Positions 10,196 through 18,935 are shown, counted from the stretch's first letter. The stretch is 64,000 bases of DNA from Actinacidiphila rubida (GCF_900110255.1 NZ_FODD01000016.1:1-64000); one strand, 5' to 3'. Notes: a model not told the origin generated them from the letters alone. Numbers and translations are program-made.

Positions 10196-11220
10196 GCGGG
10201 ACGACGTACCAGGCCTGGACGGTCACCGGGCAGCGCCAGTTCACCCATGTCGAGCGCGAGCGCGAGGACCCCGAGCGCGGGCACGTGCGCCTGAGGGTGC
10301 GCGCCTGCGGGGTCTGCCACAGCGACGCGCTGGCGGTCGAAGGGGTGATGCGGGCCGATCCGTCGAAGCCCGTCGTCCCCGGGCACGAGATCGCCGGCGT
10401 CATCGAGGCGGTCGGCCCCGGCGTCGCCCCGGAGTGGAAGGTCGGCGACTACGTGGGCGTCGGCTATCTCGGCGGGCAGGACAACACGTGCGAGGCGTGC
10501 CGCCGCGGCGACTTCGTCAACTGCACGGGCCAGCCGACCACCGGCGCCGACGTCGACGGCGGGTACGCCGAGGTCGCCTACGCACGCGAGACCGCCCTGG
10601 TGCGGCTGCCGGCCGACCTGGAGGCGCAGGCCGGCGCGCCCCTGCTGTGCGCGGGACTGACCGTCTACAACGCGTTGCTGTCGGCGGACGCCAGGCCGGG
10701 TTCGCTCGTCGCCATCCAGGGCATCGGCGGACTCGGGCATCTCGGCCTGCAGTACGCGCGGGCGCTCGGCCACCGGGTGGTGGCGATCGCCCGCGGCACG
10801 GGAAAGGCCGAACTCGCCCGCGGGCTGGGGGCGCACGACTACGTCGACAGCGCCGCGACCGACCCCGGCGCCGCGCTGAAGGAACTCGGTGGCGCCGCCG
10901 TCATCGTGGCCACGGCCGCGTCCGGCGCCTCCATGTCACCGCTGGTCGCGGGACTCGGCAGGCGCGGCCAACTCGTGGTCGTCGGAGCCGCTTTCGACCC
11001 GCTGCAGATCACCACGAGCGACCTGATCTTCGGCTCCCACGTCGTGCGCGGCAACCTCACCGGCAGCTCGATCGAGAACGAGGACAACGTCGTGTTCGCC
11101 GTCTCGAACGACGTGCGCTGCTCCAACGAGTACTTCCCGCTGGAGGAGACGCCGAAGGCGTACGAGCGGATGATGTCCGGCGAGGCGCGGTTCCGCGTGG
11201 TGCTCACCATGGGTGAGTGA
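10192..11220 (+). CDS. Zinc-dependent alcohol dehydrogenase (MDR family)
   Basis: A 342-residue medium-chain dehydrogenase. It has a GroES-like catalytic domain (CGVCHSD and PGHEIAG supply catalytic-zinc ligands) and a Rossmann domain with GIGGLGHLG, an NAD(P)-binding glycine motif. It resembles AdhA/YjgB-type NADP alcohol dehydrogenases that reduce aldehydes. The structural-zinc loop is unusual: GGQDNTCEACRRGDFVNC has Asp where the first of the four cysteines normally lies. The start overlaps the preceding VOC gene (ATGA), and a shared bidirectional terminator follows. Substrate is not determinable; aldehyde detoxification together with the VOC partner is a reasonable inference. Confidence 0.88.
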   Translation: MSGTTYQAWTVTGQRQFTHVEREREDPERGHVRLRVRACGVCHSDALAVEGVMRADPSKPVVPGHEIAGVIEAVGPGVAPEWKVGDYVGVGYLGGQDNTCEACRRGDFVNCTGQPTTGADVDGGYAEVAYARETALVRLPADLEAQAGAPLLCAGLTVYNALLSADARPGSLVAIQGIGGLGHLGLQYARALGHRVVAIARGTGKAELARGLGAHDYVDSAATDPGAALKELGGAAVIVATAASGASMSPLVAGLGRRGQLVVVGAAFDPLQITTSDLIFGSHVVRGNLTGSSIENEDNVVFAVSNDVRCSNEYFPLEETPKAYERMMSGEARFRVVLTMGE

Positions 11221-11287
11221 CGCGGCTCGTGCCTGAGGTGTGCCGGAGTACGTGCGGACGGTGAGGCGTCCCGCGGTACGTGTGGAG

Positions 11288-11332
11288 GGCCGCGCGCCTC
11301 GGCTGACGTGCCGTCAGCCGAGGCGCGCGGCC
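11288..11332. terminator. Bidirectional terminator between adh and cydB
   Basis: A perfect 20-bp stem (11288-11307 with 11313-11332) with a 5-nt loop lies between two convergent genes, 4 bp from the cydB stop. Confidence 0.85.
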
Positions 11333-11336
11333 GGCG

Positions 11337-12356
11337 TCATTCGGCGGCGGTGTCGGACGGCGTGCCCAGGCGGCCGCGCCCGGCCAGCCGGAACAGCACC
11401 ACCAGCGACGGCAGGATCAGCACGCCCGCGGCGATGGCCACGCCGACCAGCACCCACAGCGTCGCGCGCGGCGCCGCCCCCTGGTCGAGCGTGAGATGGG
11501 TGCCCAGCAGATACGGGTACTGGGCGACACCCCAGCCCAGCACGACCAGGGCCACCGCCGCCGCGGCCGTCTCGCGCAGCCCGATCCGGATGCCCTGGTA
11601 GCGGAGCAGCAGCACGATGCTCACGATGCCGCCGACGGCCGCGAGGATCACCAGGGGCAGCGCGCGGTGGCTGAGCTCGTGGAAGAGGCGGTGCGCGTCG
11701 CTGTGGAGGATGAAGATGCCCGCGATGCTGACCGCGCCGGTGACCACCGCGGCGCCCAGCGCGCGGTCGCGGAAGTAGCGCTCCAGCACGGCGTCCCCGT
11801 CGCGCGCAGCCATGACGCACAGGTAGACCGCGGCGAGATAGGCGCACACCAGGACGGCGAGCACCCCCCCGAGCGCGGACGTCGGATTGAGCCAGCTCGT
11901 CGCCGGGTCTCCGTACCCGCTCGTCGGCACCCGGCCCGAGGCGATTCCGCCCACGATCGAGCCGAAGCAGTACGGGGCCAGGATCGACGACAGCGCGAAC
12001 GCGGCCCCGAACAGGCGCTGTTCGGAGGTGCGGATCGACGCGTGGCGGAACGCGAACCCGGCGCCGCGCAGCACGATGCCCAGCGCCGCGATGCCCAGCG
12101 GGAAGTAGAGGGTGGTGGTGATCGCCGCGAACGCCCGGGGGAACCCGGTCCACAGCATCACCAGGCAGTAGATGAGCCAGGTGTGGTTGGCCTCCCACAC
12201 CGGGCTCAGCGAGACGTCGACCAGGTGCCGCGGGGCCCGGCCCCGTTCCGCTCCGCCGGCGGTCAGGTCCCAGAAGCCCGCGCCGAAGTCGGCGCCGCCC
12301 AGCAGCGCGTAGGCGACGACCCCGATGAACAGGAAGACGGCGATCAGGTCGGTCAC
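11337..12356 (-). CDS. cydB: Cytochrome bd ubiquinol/menaquinol oxidase subunit II
   Basis: A 339-residue integral membrane protein with eight or nine hydrophobic helices. It has the CydB N-terminus VFLFIGVVAYALLGGADFG and the GFWDLTAGG loop. It pairs with CydA in the high-affinity bd oxidase that moves electrons from menaquinol to oxygen at low oxygen tension. The GTG start overlaps the cydA stop (GTGA), so the subunits are coupled. The cydDC (ABC exporter) genes that often follow cydAB are absent here: a terminator and a convergent gene come next, so assembly functions must be elsewhere. Confidence 0.93.
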   Translation of the reverse strand: MTDLIAVFLFIGVVAYALLGGADFGAGFWDLTAGGAERGRAPRHLVDVSLSPVWEANHTWLIYCLVMLWTGFPRAFAAITTTLYFPLGIAALGIVLRGAGFAFRHASIRTSEQRLFGAAFALSSILAPYCFGSIVGGIASGRVPTSGYGDPATSWLNPTSALGGVLAVLVCAYLAAVYLCVMAARDGDAVLERYFRDRALGAAVVTGAVSIAGIFILHSDAHRLFHELSHRALPLVILAAVGGIVSIVLLLRYQGIRIGLRETAAAAVALVVLGWGVAQYPYLLGTHLTLDQGAAPRATLWVLVGVAIAAGVLILPSLVVLFRLAGRGRLGTPSDTAAE

Positions 12357-13816
12357 GGGGTGCCCGCTCCTTCGGCCGCCCCGGGGAGCCCGCTTCTCGG
12401 CCCGTACGGGACGTCCACGTTCTCGTCGCCGCCCTCGGCCTGCCAGCGGCGTTTCATCGACAGCAGGACGGACACCGCCGTGACGCCGACCGCGACGTAG
12501 ATGGCCAGGACCGCGGCGAACAGGGCCCACAGATTGCCGTGCGTGGCCACCGCGTCCCGCGTCAGCAGGTTGTTGACCACGATCCACGGCTGGCGGCCGA
12601 CCTCGGTGGTGATCCACCCCGCCTCCAGGCACGCGACGGCCGCCGGACCGCCGAGTACCGAGGCCCGCAGGAACCACCGCTGCCGGGCGATCGGGTGCCG
12701 CCGCCACAGCAGCCAGGCGCACCACACCGCGAGCAGCAGCAGCGCGAAGGACAGCCCCACCATGACGTCGAAGGCCAGGTGCACGGTGCTGACCTCCCGG
12801 TCGGTGGGCCGGTACTGCGGGGGGATCGCCTCCAGGCCCTTGATCCGGGTGTTGACGCTGAAGCCGGCCAGCAGCGACGCGCCGTCGGGGATGCGCAGGC
12901 CGTAGCGGACCTTCCCGTCGATCAGCACGCCCCCGAGCGTCTCGGGCACGTGGGTGCCGGTGCTCGGCAGGAGCTCGATCGCCGAGAACTTCGCGGACTC
13001 CGAGTCGAAAACGTAGCGGGCGATGGTGTCGCCCATGATGATCTGCAGCGGGGTGGCCGCCGCGGCGACGACGAAACCGGTGAGGAAGCCCGTCCGGTGG
13101 TAGCGCGAGACGCGCCCGCGGAGCATGCCGACCGCGTAGACGCTGGCGACCATGAACCCGGCCACGATGTAAGCGGCCAGCAGCATGTGGAACAGCTCGT
13201 ACCAGAAGGCGCCGTTGAAGAAGACCTTTCCCGGACTGACGCTGGTCACCTGCCCGTTGTGCACGGTGAAACCGGCCGGCTGGTTCATCCAGCTGTTGGA
13301 GGCGATCACCGCGGCGGCCCCGCCGATGCTCGACAGGGAGACGACGACGCCGGTCCAGAAGTGCGGCCAGGGCCGCAGCCGCTTCCACCCGTAGATGTAG
13401 ATCGACACGAAGATCGCCTCGGTGAAGAAGAACAGCCCCTCGATGGCGAAGGGGAACCCCACCGCGGCCCCGTAGCGGCCCATCAGACCGGGCCAGAGGA
13501 TGCCGAGTTCGAACGACAGCACGGTGCCGGTGATGGCGCCGACCGCGAACAGCACCGCGGCGACCTTCGACCAGCGCCGGGCCAGCAGCATCGCGTCGGC
13601 GTCGCCCTTGCGCAGCCCCCGGTAGTGCGCCACGAGCATCAACGTCGTCAGCGCCACGCCGAACGGCACCAGGATGATGTGGAAACCCAGCGTGAAGGCC
13701 ATCTGCTGGCGCGCGGGCAGCAGTTGGGACGGGTCGCCGGTCGCGGCCAGGCCGTGCGCCACCGTGCCCGCCAGGCTGTGGGCCGTCGCGCCGGCCAGGG
13801 GTGTCACCGCGGGCAC
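12353..13816 (-). CDS. cydA: Cytochrome bd ubiquinol/menaquinol oxidase subunit I
   Basis: A 487-residue, nine-helix haem-bearing subunit. Seen are the QMAFTLGFHI region with the high-spin haem-ligand His, WYELFHMLLAAY with the second ligand His, and the quinol-site signature EVGRQPWIV. The Q loop is short, as in other actinobacteria. GTG 13816 is the longest start but gives about 25 residues more than usual before the first helix. An internal GTG at TVAHGLAAT would be more typical, so the start is uncertain. The upstream region carries an imperfect palindrome that may be a redox-sensor operator. Leads cydAB. Confidence 0.93.
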   Translation of the reverse strand: MPAVTPLAGATAHSLAGTVAHGLAATGDPSQLLPARQQMAFTLGFHIILVPFGVALTTLMLVAHYRGLRKGDADAMLLARRWSKVAAVLFAVGAITGTVLSFELGILWPGLMGRYGAAVGFPFAIEGLFFFTEAIFVSIYIYGWKRLRPWPHFWTGVVVSLSSIGGAAAVIASNSWMNQPAGFTVHNGQVTSVSPGKVFFNGAFWYELFHMLLAAYIVAGFMVASVYAVGMLRGRVSRYHRTGFLTGFVVAAAATPLQIIMGDTIARYVFDSESAKFSAIELLPSTGTHVPETLGGVLIDGKVRYGLRIPDGASLLAGFSVNTRIKGLEAIPPQYRPTDREVSTVHLAFDVMVGLSFALLLLAVWCAWLLWRRHPIARQRWFLRASVLGGPAAVACLEAGWITTEVGRQPWIVVNNLLTRDAVATHGNLWALFAAVLAIYVAVGVTAVSVLLSMKRRWQAEGGDENVDVPYGPRSGLPGAAEGAGTP

Positions 13817-13904
13817 CGGCCGTCGGCGACGCCGGTGCCCCGGGAGCCCGCGGCCGACCGTCCTCCGGATCCGATCATGCGCGGCACCACCCCAGCCTGT
13901 CTCA

Positions 13905-13924
13905 GTGTGACGTTTTCACCACAC
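13905..13924 (-). promoter_or_regulatory. Candidate redox operator upstream of cydA (Rex-like)
   Basis: GTGTGACGTTTTCACCACAC contains GTGTG/CACAC arms and an inner GTGA/TCAC pair. Rex of Streptomyces binds a TGTGAAC-N3-TTCACA-type site at cydA; here the inner half-sites are one base closer than that consensus. Position about 90 nt before the cydA start fits, the spacing does not, so this is tentative. Confidence 0.3.
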
Positions 13925-14044
13925 TAAGTCACCGGCATGAGTGGCCCCGGCATTGCCCGGGGGAGTCGTGGCGCCGATTCGCACGGGCGAGCCACGGCCC
14001 GCTCCGGGGAGTGGACCGGAGACCGGCCCGGCCCCCGGCGGCAC

Positions 14045-14084
14045 GGTACGGCGCGCGACCCGGAACCGGGCCGCGCGCCGTACC
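14045..14084 (-). terminator. Terminator after the large secreted enzyme gene
   Basis: A 13-bp perfect stem (14045-14057 with 14072-14084) has a smaller CCCGG/CCGGG hairpin within its loop. It begins 12 nt beyond the stop at 14096. Confidence 0.75.
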
Positions 14085-14095
14085 CGTCCAGGCGC

Positions 14096-17000
14096 TCAGC
14101 CCGCGGCGGTGACCGCCAGGGACGCCAGCCGCGCCTCGCGCGGCGCTCCCGGGGCGACGGCCAGGGCCACGTAGCGCGCCTGCCCGGTCAGTGCCAGCGA
14201 CGCCGTGCCGTCACGGCCGCCGGCCAGCGTGCCGGCCTGCGTGTACGTCAGGCCGTCGGCGCTGACCTCGACGCGGGCCGCCGGCGCCCGCTCCACCGTC
14301 CAGCGGGCGGTGACCGTGCCGAGCGGCACGACCGCTCCCAGGTCCACGACCATCCGGCCGGCCGGTCCCGGGGTCCACGCGGTGTGCGGGTCGCCGTCGA
14401 CGGCCGCGGCCGGGGCGGACATGCCGGGCGGCAGCGGCGACGTCGGGAACGTGACACGCCCGAGCGCCAGGTCGTCCAGCGGGTAGGGCGCGGTGCCCGG
14501 GAGGGTCACCGTACGGGCGCGTCCCGCACGCAGCGGGACGCGCACCGCGCGGCCGCCCGGCGCCGCGATCTCCACCTGGCAGGTGGGACCGGTGAGCACC
14601 ACGGTCGCCGCGTCCGACACCTCGGCGGTCAGCCCCTGCGGGACCCGGCCGTCCACGGCCCGCAGCACCGCCCGGGCCGGTGCCACGACGGCGGAGGCCG
14701 CGGCCAGCCGCGCCCGGAACACCGTGCCCTGCGCGGTCACCGTCTGGCTGCCCGCGTACAGGGTGACGGCCCCGGTGTCCTGGGGCACCGTCACGTCGGT
14801 GGCCACCGACGCGGCCGACAGGTTGAACAGGCTCAGGTGGCCGCCGGCCGTGGACGCCCGCACCGCGTCGTTCCCCGGCTCGGGCGCCGGACGGGAGGCG
14901 GCGGCCCGTACCGCCGCCGGGTCGCCGTCCGGCAGGCCCTCGACGAGCAGCGGTTCCGCGGGACCGTCCGACAGCAGCACGGTGTCCCCGTACACCGCGA
15001 GGGGGTTGGCGCCGCCCCGTACGACGAGCCCGGCCCGGCCGTCCACACTGATCCAGCCGCCGCGGCTGGACACGTCGGCCGGCGGGTAGGCGATCAGGTC
15101 CGTCCACGCCGACCCGTCCGCCGACCCCTGCACGGTGAACGCCTGGCCCGCCGCGGTCTCCCAGCTCAGCGTCACCCGGTCCACCTCGGCGGGCGCGCCC
15201 AGGTCCACCTCCAGCCAGCTGTCGGTGCGGGCGCGATCGGCGACCGACACCGCCCAGCGGGTGGCCGCGTCGCCGTCCACCGCGAGCGCGGCGCCCTTGC
15301 CGGTGTCGGCGGACGACGCGGTCGCCGTCCCACCCCTCGCCAGGTCGGGACCGGACGCGCCGTCGCGCACCTCGAACGCGTACAGCGAGTAGCCGTACTT
15401 GGGGTTGCCGCGCCGGCCCAGCATCCGCAGGTAGCGGTAGGTGCCCTGCGGGAACGTCAGGTCGTCGACCCGCGGACCGGTCGTCGGGTGCCCGCTGTTG
15501 CCGGCGTCCGCGGCGGCCACGGAGACCGCCCCCTCGGCGGTGGTGTAGGTGCGGCTGCCGTCCAGCCCGGGAACCCCCGGCATGGTCAGGTTGAACACCC
15601 CGACCCGGCCCTCACCCGCGGCCGTTCCCGTCGTCGCGTAGACGACCTCGCCGCCGGGCAGCGTGGTGAAGCCGGCGTACCCCGTGTCGAGGCCCAGCAG
15701 CACCGCGCTGGCGTCCAGGCCGTCGCGCACCTCCGTGTACGTCGCCACCGTCCGCGTCGCGACCTTGCCCGTCGTCGCGGGCAGGAACATCGGCGTGTTG
15801 CCGCTCAGCGAGAACAGCCAGTCGTCGTGCGCCGGCTGCCAGCAGAACTTCACGAAGCCCGGCTTGGTGACCGTGCCCGCCCACGCCCGCGGCGACTGGT
15901 GGGAGACCAGGCCCGGCCCGGTGCCGAAGTCGGTGACCCCCGACGCGCGGCGGAACAGCTCGTCCGCGGTGAGCGCGGTGACGCTCTCGCGCTGCGCGGC
16001 CCGCCACTCGTGCAGCAGGTAGCTGATGGCCAGCTCGGCGCGCGCCTCCGGCTCGTACTTCGGCTCGCCCGAGAACTTGGTGATCCGGTCGGCCGGTGCG
16101 TAGGCCTGGTACGCCGGCAGGCGCTCCGCCAGCGCGATCTCGGCCCGCGCGGCCGCCTGGTCGCCCAGCACCTGCGCGAGGAACGCCACCGGGATGACGT
16201 CACGCCCGTAGAGGTGCTCGCGGTCGTTGACCATCGGCATCAGGGGCTCGCCCGCGTCGCTCATGACCGCCAGCGTGGACGCCCACAGGCGGTCGGCGTT
16301 CGGCTGTGCGGAGAGGACCTCGGGCAGCGGGCGGCCCGCGGTCAGGAAATGCGCGGTGTTGCGGCCCGACGTGCGCCACAGCTCGCACTGGTAGTGCGGG
16401 CCGAACGAACCGTGGTTCTCCACGATGAACGTGTCGTACAGGTTCTCCGCGGTGTTGGCGCTCACCTTGACGCCGTCCACCACCGCCGGGTTGGCGAGGT
16501 CCGCGGCCGGCAGACCGGTCTCGTTGCGGCTCCAGGTGCCGTACCAGGTGGCCCAGTCCCCGTACCGCGCGTCGTCCGGCGCCCAGGCCAGCGCGGGCGC
16601 CAGCGACTGCGCGTAGACGCCCATCTCCTCCAGCTTGGTGTCGCCGACGTGGTTGCCGCGCAGGCCGTCCGGCGTCCACGACCCCGACAGCGGGTCGTTC
16701 CCCGAGCCCAGCGAGGTCGTGTAGGCGGCCTGTGCGCGCACGATCGTGTCGACGTTCTTCTGCGTCGCGTCGTCCAGCTGATCCCACAGCAGGTGCGCGG
16801 CGAGCACGAAGTAGAGCTGGAACGTGGTGTCGAAGAACAGCGTCTTGCCCCACTCGGTGCCGCCGGTCAGCCGGTTGGAGGCGGCGAAGTGCGAGAGGGT
16901 GGCCAGGGTCCGGGACCGCAGCGTGTCCTCGTCGATCCCGGCGACGTCGGCGTCGAAGCCGCCGCGGGTCAGCAGCAGGGCGTGCCCGAGGACGACGGCG

Positions 17001-17269
17001 AAGCCGAAGTCGGTGGCGGTGTAGTGGCCGGCCGCCGCGTTCCACTGCGTCTCCGTCCACCGGGTGTGGCGCAGCAGCACCTGGTGGTACGTGGCGGCGA
17101 CGGCGTCCGGCGGCGTGCTCGACGGCACGATGCCGAGGGGCGCGGAGCCGCCGGCCGCCGCCGCGGGCGTCGCGGCCCCGAGCGTCGCCGGCGCGGCCGC
17201 CAAGGCCGCGGTGATCCCGGCGAGTTGGACGAATCGGCGGCGGCTCATCGGGGCGGTGCGGTGCTGCAC
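14096..17269 (-). CDS. Secreted carbohydrate-active enzyme of unknown family with two F5/8C (CBM32-like) domains
   Basis: A 1,057-residue exported protein. The leader has SRRRFVQLAG, a Tat-like motif, then a hydrophobic stretch ending in Ala-rich sequence. The N-terminal ~400 residues are helical and Trp/Tyr-rich (LLRHTRWTETQW, TLFFDTTFQLYFVLAAHLLW, FIVENHGSFGPHYQCELW), suggesting an alpha/alpha-toroid as in heparinase/alginate-lyase-type lyases and some glycosidases. A beta-rich middle follows, then F5/8C discoidin domains at ~610-760 and ~935-1057. The substrate cannot be assigned; ENHGSFGPHY is a candidate active-site segment. GTG 17269 is preferred because GGAG lies 5 nt before it and upstream frame is operator DNA. 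A LacI-type operator sits between its -35 and -10. Confidence 0.75.
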   Translation of the reverse strand: MQHRTAPMSRRRFVQLAGITAALAAAPATLGAATPAAAAGGSAPLGIVPSSTPPDAVAATYHQVLLRHTRWTETQWNAAAGHYTATDFGFAVVLGHALLLTRGGFDADVAGIDEDTLRSRTLATLSHFAASNRLTGGTEWGKTLFFDTTFQLYFVLAAHLLWDQLDDATQKNVDTIVRAQAAYTTSLGSGNDPLSGSWTPDGLRGNHVGDTKLEEMGVYAQSLAPALAWAPDDARYGDWATWYGTWSRNETGLPAADLANPAVVDGVKVSANTAENLYDTFIVENHGSFGPHYQCELWRTSGRNTAHFLTAGRPLPEVLSAQPNADRLWASTLAVMSDAGEPLMPMVNDREHLYGRDVIPVAFLAQVLGDQAAARAEIALAERLPAYQAYAPADRITKFSGEPKYEPEARAELAISYLLHEWRAAQRESVTALTADELFRRASGVTDFGTGPGLVSHQSPRAWAGTVTKPGFVKFCWQPAHDDWLFSLSGNTPMFLPATTGKVATRTVATYTEVRDGLDASAVLLGLDTGYAGFTTLPGGEVVYATTGTAAGEGRVGVFNLTMPGVPGLDGSRTYTTAEGAVSVAAADAGNSGHPTTGPRVDDLTFPQGTYRYLRMLGRRGNPKYGYSLYAFEVRDGASGPDLARGGTATASSADTGKGAALAVDGDAATRWAVSVADRARTDSWLEVDLGAPAEVDRVTLSWETAAGQAFTVQGSADGSAWTDLIAYPPADVSSRGGWISVDGRAGLVVRGGANPLAVYGDTVLLSDGPAEPLLVEGLPDGDPAAVRAAASRPAPEPGNDAVRASTAGGHLSLFNLSAASVATDVTVPQDTGAVTLYAGSQTVTAQGTVFRARLAAASAVVAPARAVLRAVDGRVPQGLTAEVSDAATVVLTGPTCQVEIAAPGGRAVRVPLRAGRARTVTLPGTAPYPLDDLALGRVTFPTSPLPPGMSAPAAAVDGDPHTAWTPGPAGRMVVDLGAVVPLGTVTARWTVERAPAARVEVSADGLTYTQAGTLAGGRDGTASLALTGQARYVALAVAPGAPREARLASLAVTAAG

Positions 17270-17303
17270 GGTGGCTCCAACCTCGGCGCTCGCACGCCGA
17301 CGC

Positions 17304-17333
17304 TCATTAGACAACGTTGTCAGATGGCCGTCA
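17304..17333 (-). promoter_or_regulatory. Promoter with LacI-type operator in the spacer
   Basis: On the minus strand TGACGG (17333-17328) and TAATGA (17309-17304) form -35/-10-like hexamers 18 bp apart. The perfect 12-bp palindrome GACAACGTTGTC (17310-17321) lies in the spacer, a classic repression site, 41 nt upstream of GTG 17269. Confidence 0.65.
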
Positions 17334-17504
17334 TTCTTGGCACCCCGCGGGTTCGGCGTCAACCCCTCGGGCCGGGCGGGTTGGGCGGACGGCGCGTCAG
17401 GGACGGGGGAGGGGAGGCGGCGCGGGCGCGAGGCCGTGGCCTGGTGACCGGTCGCCGAGGGCGGGGGCGCGGCTCCGTGGCGGGCGTTCACCCGGGCGGA
17501 CCGA

Positions 17505-17775
17505 CGTCACGATCGAGGTGGTCGAGACCGAGGCGCCGCGACGGATCGTCGAACGCAACGTCAGCGCGGGGGGCCGCAGGGCGGCCCGCGGCACGTACAC
17601 GCTCGACGTCCTGCCGGACGGGGGCAGCCGGGTGTCCTTCACCTACGCCTGGGAACGCGCCCCGCTCGGGGACCGCCTCCTCGCACCCCTCGTGCGCGCC
17701 ACGATGCGGCGCGCCAACCGCACGGTGATGCGACGGCTGGCGGCGGAGGTGGCCGCGCAAGCGGTGACGGGCTGA
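17505..17775 (+). pseudogene. SRPBCC-family (polyketide cyclase/START-like) C-terminal fragment
   Basis: About 90 residues (VTIEVVETEAPRRIVERNVSAGG, then TYTLDVLPDGGSRVSFTYAW and a C-terminal amphipathic helix RLLAPLVRATMRRANR) match the second half of a SRPBCC helix-grip domain. The N-terminal half (~50-60 residues) is absent: sequence upstream in frame is low-complexity GC-rich DNA leading back into the operator region, with no Shine-Dalgarno. It is most likely a 5'-deleted remnant. Short expression from an upstream TTG cannot be excluded but would not complete the fold. Confidence 0.5.
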
Positions 17776-17880
17776 GTCCCCGGCCCGCCCGCCCTCCACC
17801 CGCCAGCGCTGTCCGCCCGCTTTCGCCCCGTCCGCCGCCCGCCCGCCTCCGCTCGGTGCCCTCACCCCCGTATGCCTCCG

Positions 17881-18471
17881 CTACGAGGCGGCGGTGCCGG
17901 CCTCCCGGGCGACCCGCTCCAGGGTGTTCCGGTACTCGTCCCACCATGTGGCGTCGCCCTCGGCCACGTTGGCGCCCGCTCGCCGCTGGCCCGTGCCGCC
18001 GTCGAGGAGTTCCCGGACGATGTCCGCGTGGCCGGCGTGCCGCTGCGTCTCGGCGATCATGTGGACCAGGGCCCGGCGCAGGGTCAGTTCGGTCCGTGCT
18101 CCCCACGGCACGCGGCCGACGGCGTCGAGGGCCAGCGACTCGATCGTCTCGTCGGCGTGGGCGCACACCCGCCGGTAGTCGCCGACGATCCCCTCGCGCG
18201 ACTCGTCGGCGGTGGCCCACAAGTCGCTGTTGCGTTCCGCCGCCCCCGCGATCCACAGCGGCGGCGCCGCCACCGGCCGGCCGAACGTCTCGCCGAAGTA
18301 CGCCGCTTCGGCGCCGGTCATGTGCTTGACCAGCCCCAGCAGGTTCGTTCCCGTGGCCGTCATGGGCCGGCGCACTGCGTACTCCGGCAGTCCCTCCAGC
18401 TTCCACACCAGCACGTCCCGCGCGTCCTGCAGGTAGAGGCGGAGGTCCCTCTTGGCGTCCGTATCTGTCAT
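17881..18471 (-). CDS. DinB/DUF664 family (mycothiol-dependent transferase-like) protein
   Basis: A 196-residue four-helix DinB-fold protein. The three metal-ligand histidines of the family are visible: LVKHMTG in helix 2 and the HMIAETQRHAGHADIVRE segment in helix 4. Actinobacterial DinB/DUF664 proteins include mycothiol S-transferases and maleylpyruvate isomerase relatives; most are uncharacterised. The protein ends in a Trp-rich tail (TWWDEYRNTLERVAREAG) common in this subfamily. It sits alone between a SRPBCC fragment and a small membrane-protein gene on the same strand (41 bp upstream), so cotranscription with the latter is possible. Confidence 0.85.
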   Translation of the reverse strand: MTDTDAKRDLRLYLQDARDVLVWKLEGLPEYAVRRPMTATGTNLLGLVKHMTGAEAAYFGETFGRPVAAPPLWIAGAAERNSDLWATADESREGIVGDYRRVCAHADETIESLALDAVGRVPWGARTELTLRRALVHMIAETQRHAGHADIVRELLDGGTGQRRAGANVAEGDATWWDEYRNTLERVAREAGTAAS

Positions 18472-18512
18472 CCCGCGATTCTCGCCGTCCCGGAGCAGGG
18501 CGACCGGCTATT

Positions 18513-18884
18513 TCAGTTGGTGAGACCCGTGCAGTACGACGCGTGCAACCCCGCCTGGCACGCCTCCCGTTGGCGCTGCTCGTACTCCCGCGTTCCCACG
18601 GTGTGCGTGCCCGCCATGACGGCGGCGACGACGCCGAACACGACGGCCTGGCTCCACGCGAACCGCCGCGCGCGCCGTGCGGCGGCGGCGACCGCGGCCA
18701 CCGCCGCCAGGCCGGCCACGGCACCCATCGCCGTCACGTACCCGCCGGCACGCGGCCCGACGTGCTGCGGGTCCCAGCTCCCGTAGGTCCCCAGCGACCA
18801 GCTGAGGAAGATCACCACGACAGCGGCGAGTTCGGCACCCGCCAGCGCCGCGGCGGCACATCCCCGATCCGTTCTCCCACTCAC
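18513..18884 (-). CDS. Small membrane protein of unknown function
   Basis: A 123-residue protein with three predicted membrane helices (~10-27 AALAGAELAAVVVIFLSW; ~50-68 GAVAGLAAVAAVAAAA; ~75-93 AVVFGVVAAVMAG). A C-terminal segment ends in a cysteine-containing tail (REACQAGLHASYCTGLTN), probably extracytoplasmic. Residues 30-45 (YGSWDPQHVGPRAGGY) resemble a loop seen in streptomycete small membrane proteins of unnamed DUF groups. GTG 18884 is used; its ribosome site is weak. A near-perfect TGAGTAC/GTACTCA inverted repeat lies just upstream and may regulate it. Confidence 0.6.
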   Translation of the reverse strand: MSGRTDRGCAAAALAGAELAAVVVIFLSWSLGTYGSWDPQHVGPRAGGYVTAMGAVAGLAAVAAVAAAARRARRFAWSQAVVFGVVAAVMAGTHTVGTREYEQRQREACQAGLHASYCTGLTN

Positions 18885-18919
18885 CGCCCCATCGCATCAT
18901 CGGCACCCGCCACCCCACA

Positions 18920-18935
18920 TGAGTACGGGTACTCA
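18920..18935 (-). promoter_or_regulatory. Inverted repeat TGAGTAC-GG-GTACTCA upstream of small membrane protein
   Basis: Exact 7-bp arms around a 2-bp centre, 35 bp from the start of the 123-residue membrane protein. Likely a repressor or activator operator for that gene; the regulator is unknown. Confidence 0.5.

Noticed and set aside
17317..17504. TTG-started extension of the SRPBCC fragment
   Set aside because: The added sequence is low-complexity and covers the promoter/operator of the divergent gene; no homology to the SRPBCC N-terminus.
13937..17728. 1,263-codon plus-strand frame opposite the large secreted enzyme
   Set aside because: Antisense shadow; the minus-strand protein has a leader, domains, ribosome site and promoter.
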